Shown in pieces: positions 63,556 through 64,000 of a stretch of DNA of 64,000 nt. Origin of the DNA: Trochalopteron elliotii. Lineage: Eukaryota > Chordata > Aves > Passeriformes > Leiothrichidae. The first letter of the stretch is position 1, and each line of letters begins with the position of its first letter. The position numbers and the translations under genes are program-made. The notes under the pieces are model-generated. The model did no database searches. It was not told the origin of the DNA and was given only the letters and a program-made list of their open reading frames with translations. The DNA lies in NCBI GenBank assembly GCA_024734555.1, contig JANPWX010000008.1:7051652-7115651 (forward strand), in the 5' to 3' direction.

Positions 63556-63720
63556 CTGCGAGCCGAAGGTGCGGCAGAGCCGGCTAATGCAAATGACAGA
63601 CGCTGTAATTACTGCTTCACTGGCACCCGTGCCAAGACCGCTGCCTGCTAGACTTGAATACCTCCACTGGGTGGCTAACAAGATGTGCACTTCACAAACC
63701 AGCACAGCCCTCTCCTCATC
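63556..63720 (-). CDS. Probable internal coding exon of an unrecognised minus-strand gene
   Basis: Read on the minus strand, a pyrimidine-rich acceptor (tttcctccctttag) lies just above 63720 and a donor (CGCAG|GTACGA) just below 63556. The 165 bases between them are exactly 55 open codons, entering and leaving in phase 0. The peptide begins DEERAVLVCEVHILLATQ and ends RLCRTFGSQ. It reads as two amphipathic helices joined by a Gly/Ser/Thr turn, which would suit a helical-repeat protein, but I do not recognise the family and assign no function. CpG-containing codons (GCG, CCG, CGC, TCG) stand out against the AT-rich flanks, as expected of selected coding sequence. The partner exon upstream lies outside the window; downstream exons should be at lower coordinates. 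The GTACGA donor is only moderate. It could still be a chance open frame, but this is the best coding candidate here. Confidence 0.6.
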
Positions 63721-64000
63721 CTAAAGGGAGGAAACACAATGCCATTTTTCCTAAAGGGATATATAGATAGTTATGTGAAATATATTGCATAGCCAGAGCA
63801 TCCATAATTACACTTTTATTTCAAAGATAGCCTCCAGTAACATGCTTTCAATGACAAACCAATAGTCTGAGACTCACATTGAGCCCAATTCTCTTTGACT
63901 AAATCACAGCAAACTGTTCAGTAGTCCGAGCAATGCAAATTTACCCAGGGACTCCCCTTTGCACCAGCAATTCAAACATATTTTTCTGATGAGCTGCAAA

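Noticed and set aside
1..64000. tRNA, rRNA, CRISPR arrays, operons or a phage-like system
   Set aside because: No tRNA B-box, no regularly spaced repeats, no gene clusters; all sequence features fit a vertebrate nuclear genome.

Overview
This window looks like bird nuclear DNA. The evidence is a CR1 retrotransposon 3' end with a readable ORF2 C-terminus, four solo LTRs of avian endogenous-retrovirus type, degraded MIR relics, and a single short CpG island in otherwise AT-rich sequence. There are no operons, ribosome binding sites, tRNAs, rRNAs, CRISPR arrays or long open frames. Gene density is very low, so this is intergenic or, more likely, deep intronic sequence. Passerine or other neoavian origin is an inference from the LTR types.

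Layout. 1-14.2 kb: unique noncoding sequence with a few short tandem duplications and hairpins. 14.2-17.6 kb: two solo LTRs of one family (14205-14841 on the minus strand, 16954-17589 on the plus strand), each with its own target-site duplication, 2.1 kb apart. 17.6-35.4 kb: unique noncoding sequence, two MIR relics, and a block near 21.3 kb that could be a conserved element or microexon. 35.44-35.88 kb: the only CpG island, with a close match to the CTCF consensus and a plus-strand splice donor. 35.9-44.6 kb: noncoding, with an enhancer-like block near 37.9-38.1 kb and a possible minus-strand exon at 43.4-43.7 kb. 44.68-45.16 kb: CR1 on the minus strand. 53.4-54.0 kb and 60.8-61.2 kb: two more solo LTRs, plus strand. 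61.98-62.10 kb: a CAAAA/CCAAA-type simple repeat. 63.56-63.72 kb: the best protein-coding candidate in the window.

Genes. The exon at 63556-63720 (minus) has a strong acceptor, a usable donor, an exact 55-codon open phase and CpG-containing codons. I do not recognise the protein. If it is real, the rest of the window lies downstream of it on the minus strand and would be its introns, later exons or 3' flank. Weaker minus-strand candidates are 58346-58393 (48 nt, phase 1-1) and 60634-60744 (phase-compatible with the 63.6 kb exon and ending in a stop). These are splice-motif predictions by eye and need alignment or RNA evidence. I saw no clear previously undescribed system here. The most useful leads are the unrecognised exon set, the isolated CpG island with its CTCF-like site, and the palindrome kept in both copies of the LTR family at 14-17 kb.
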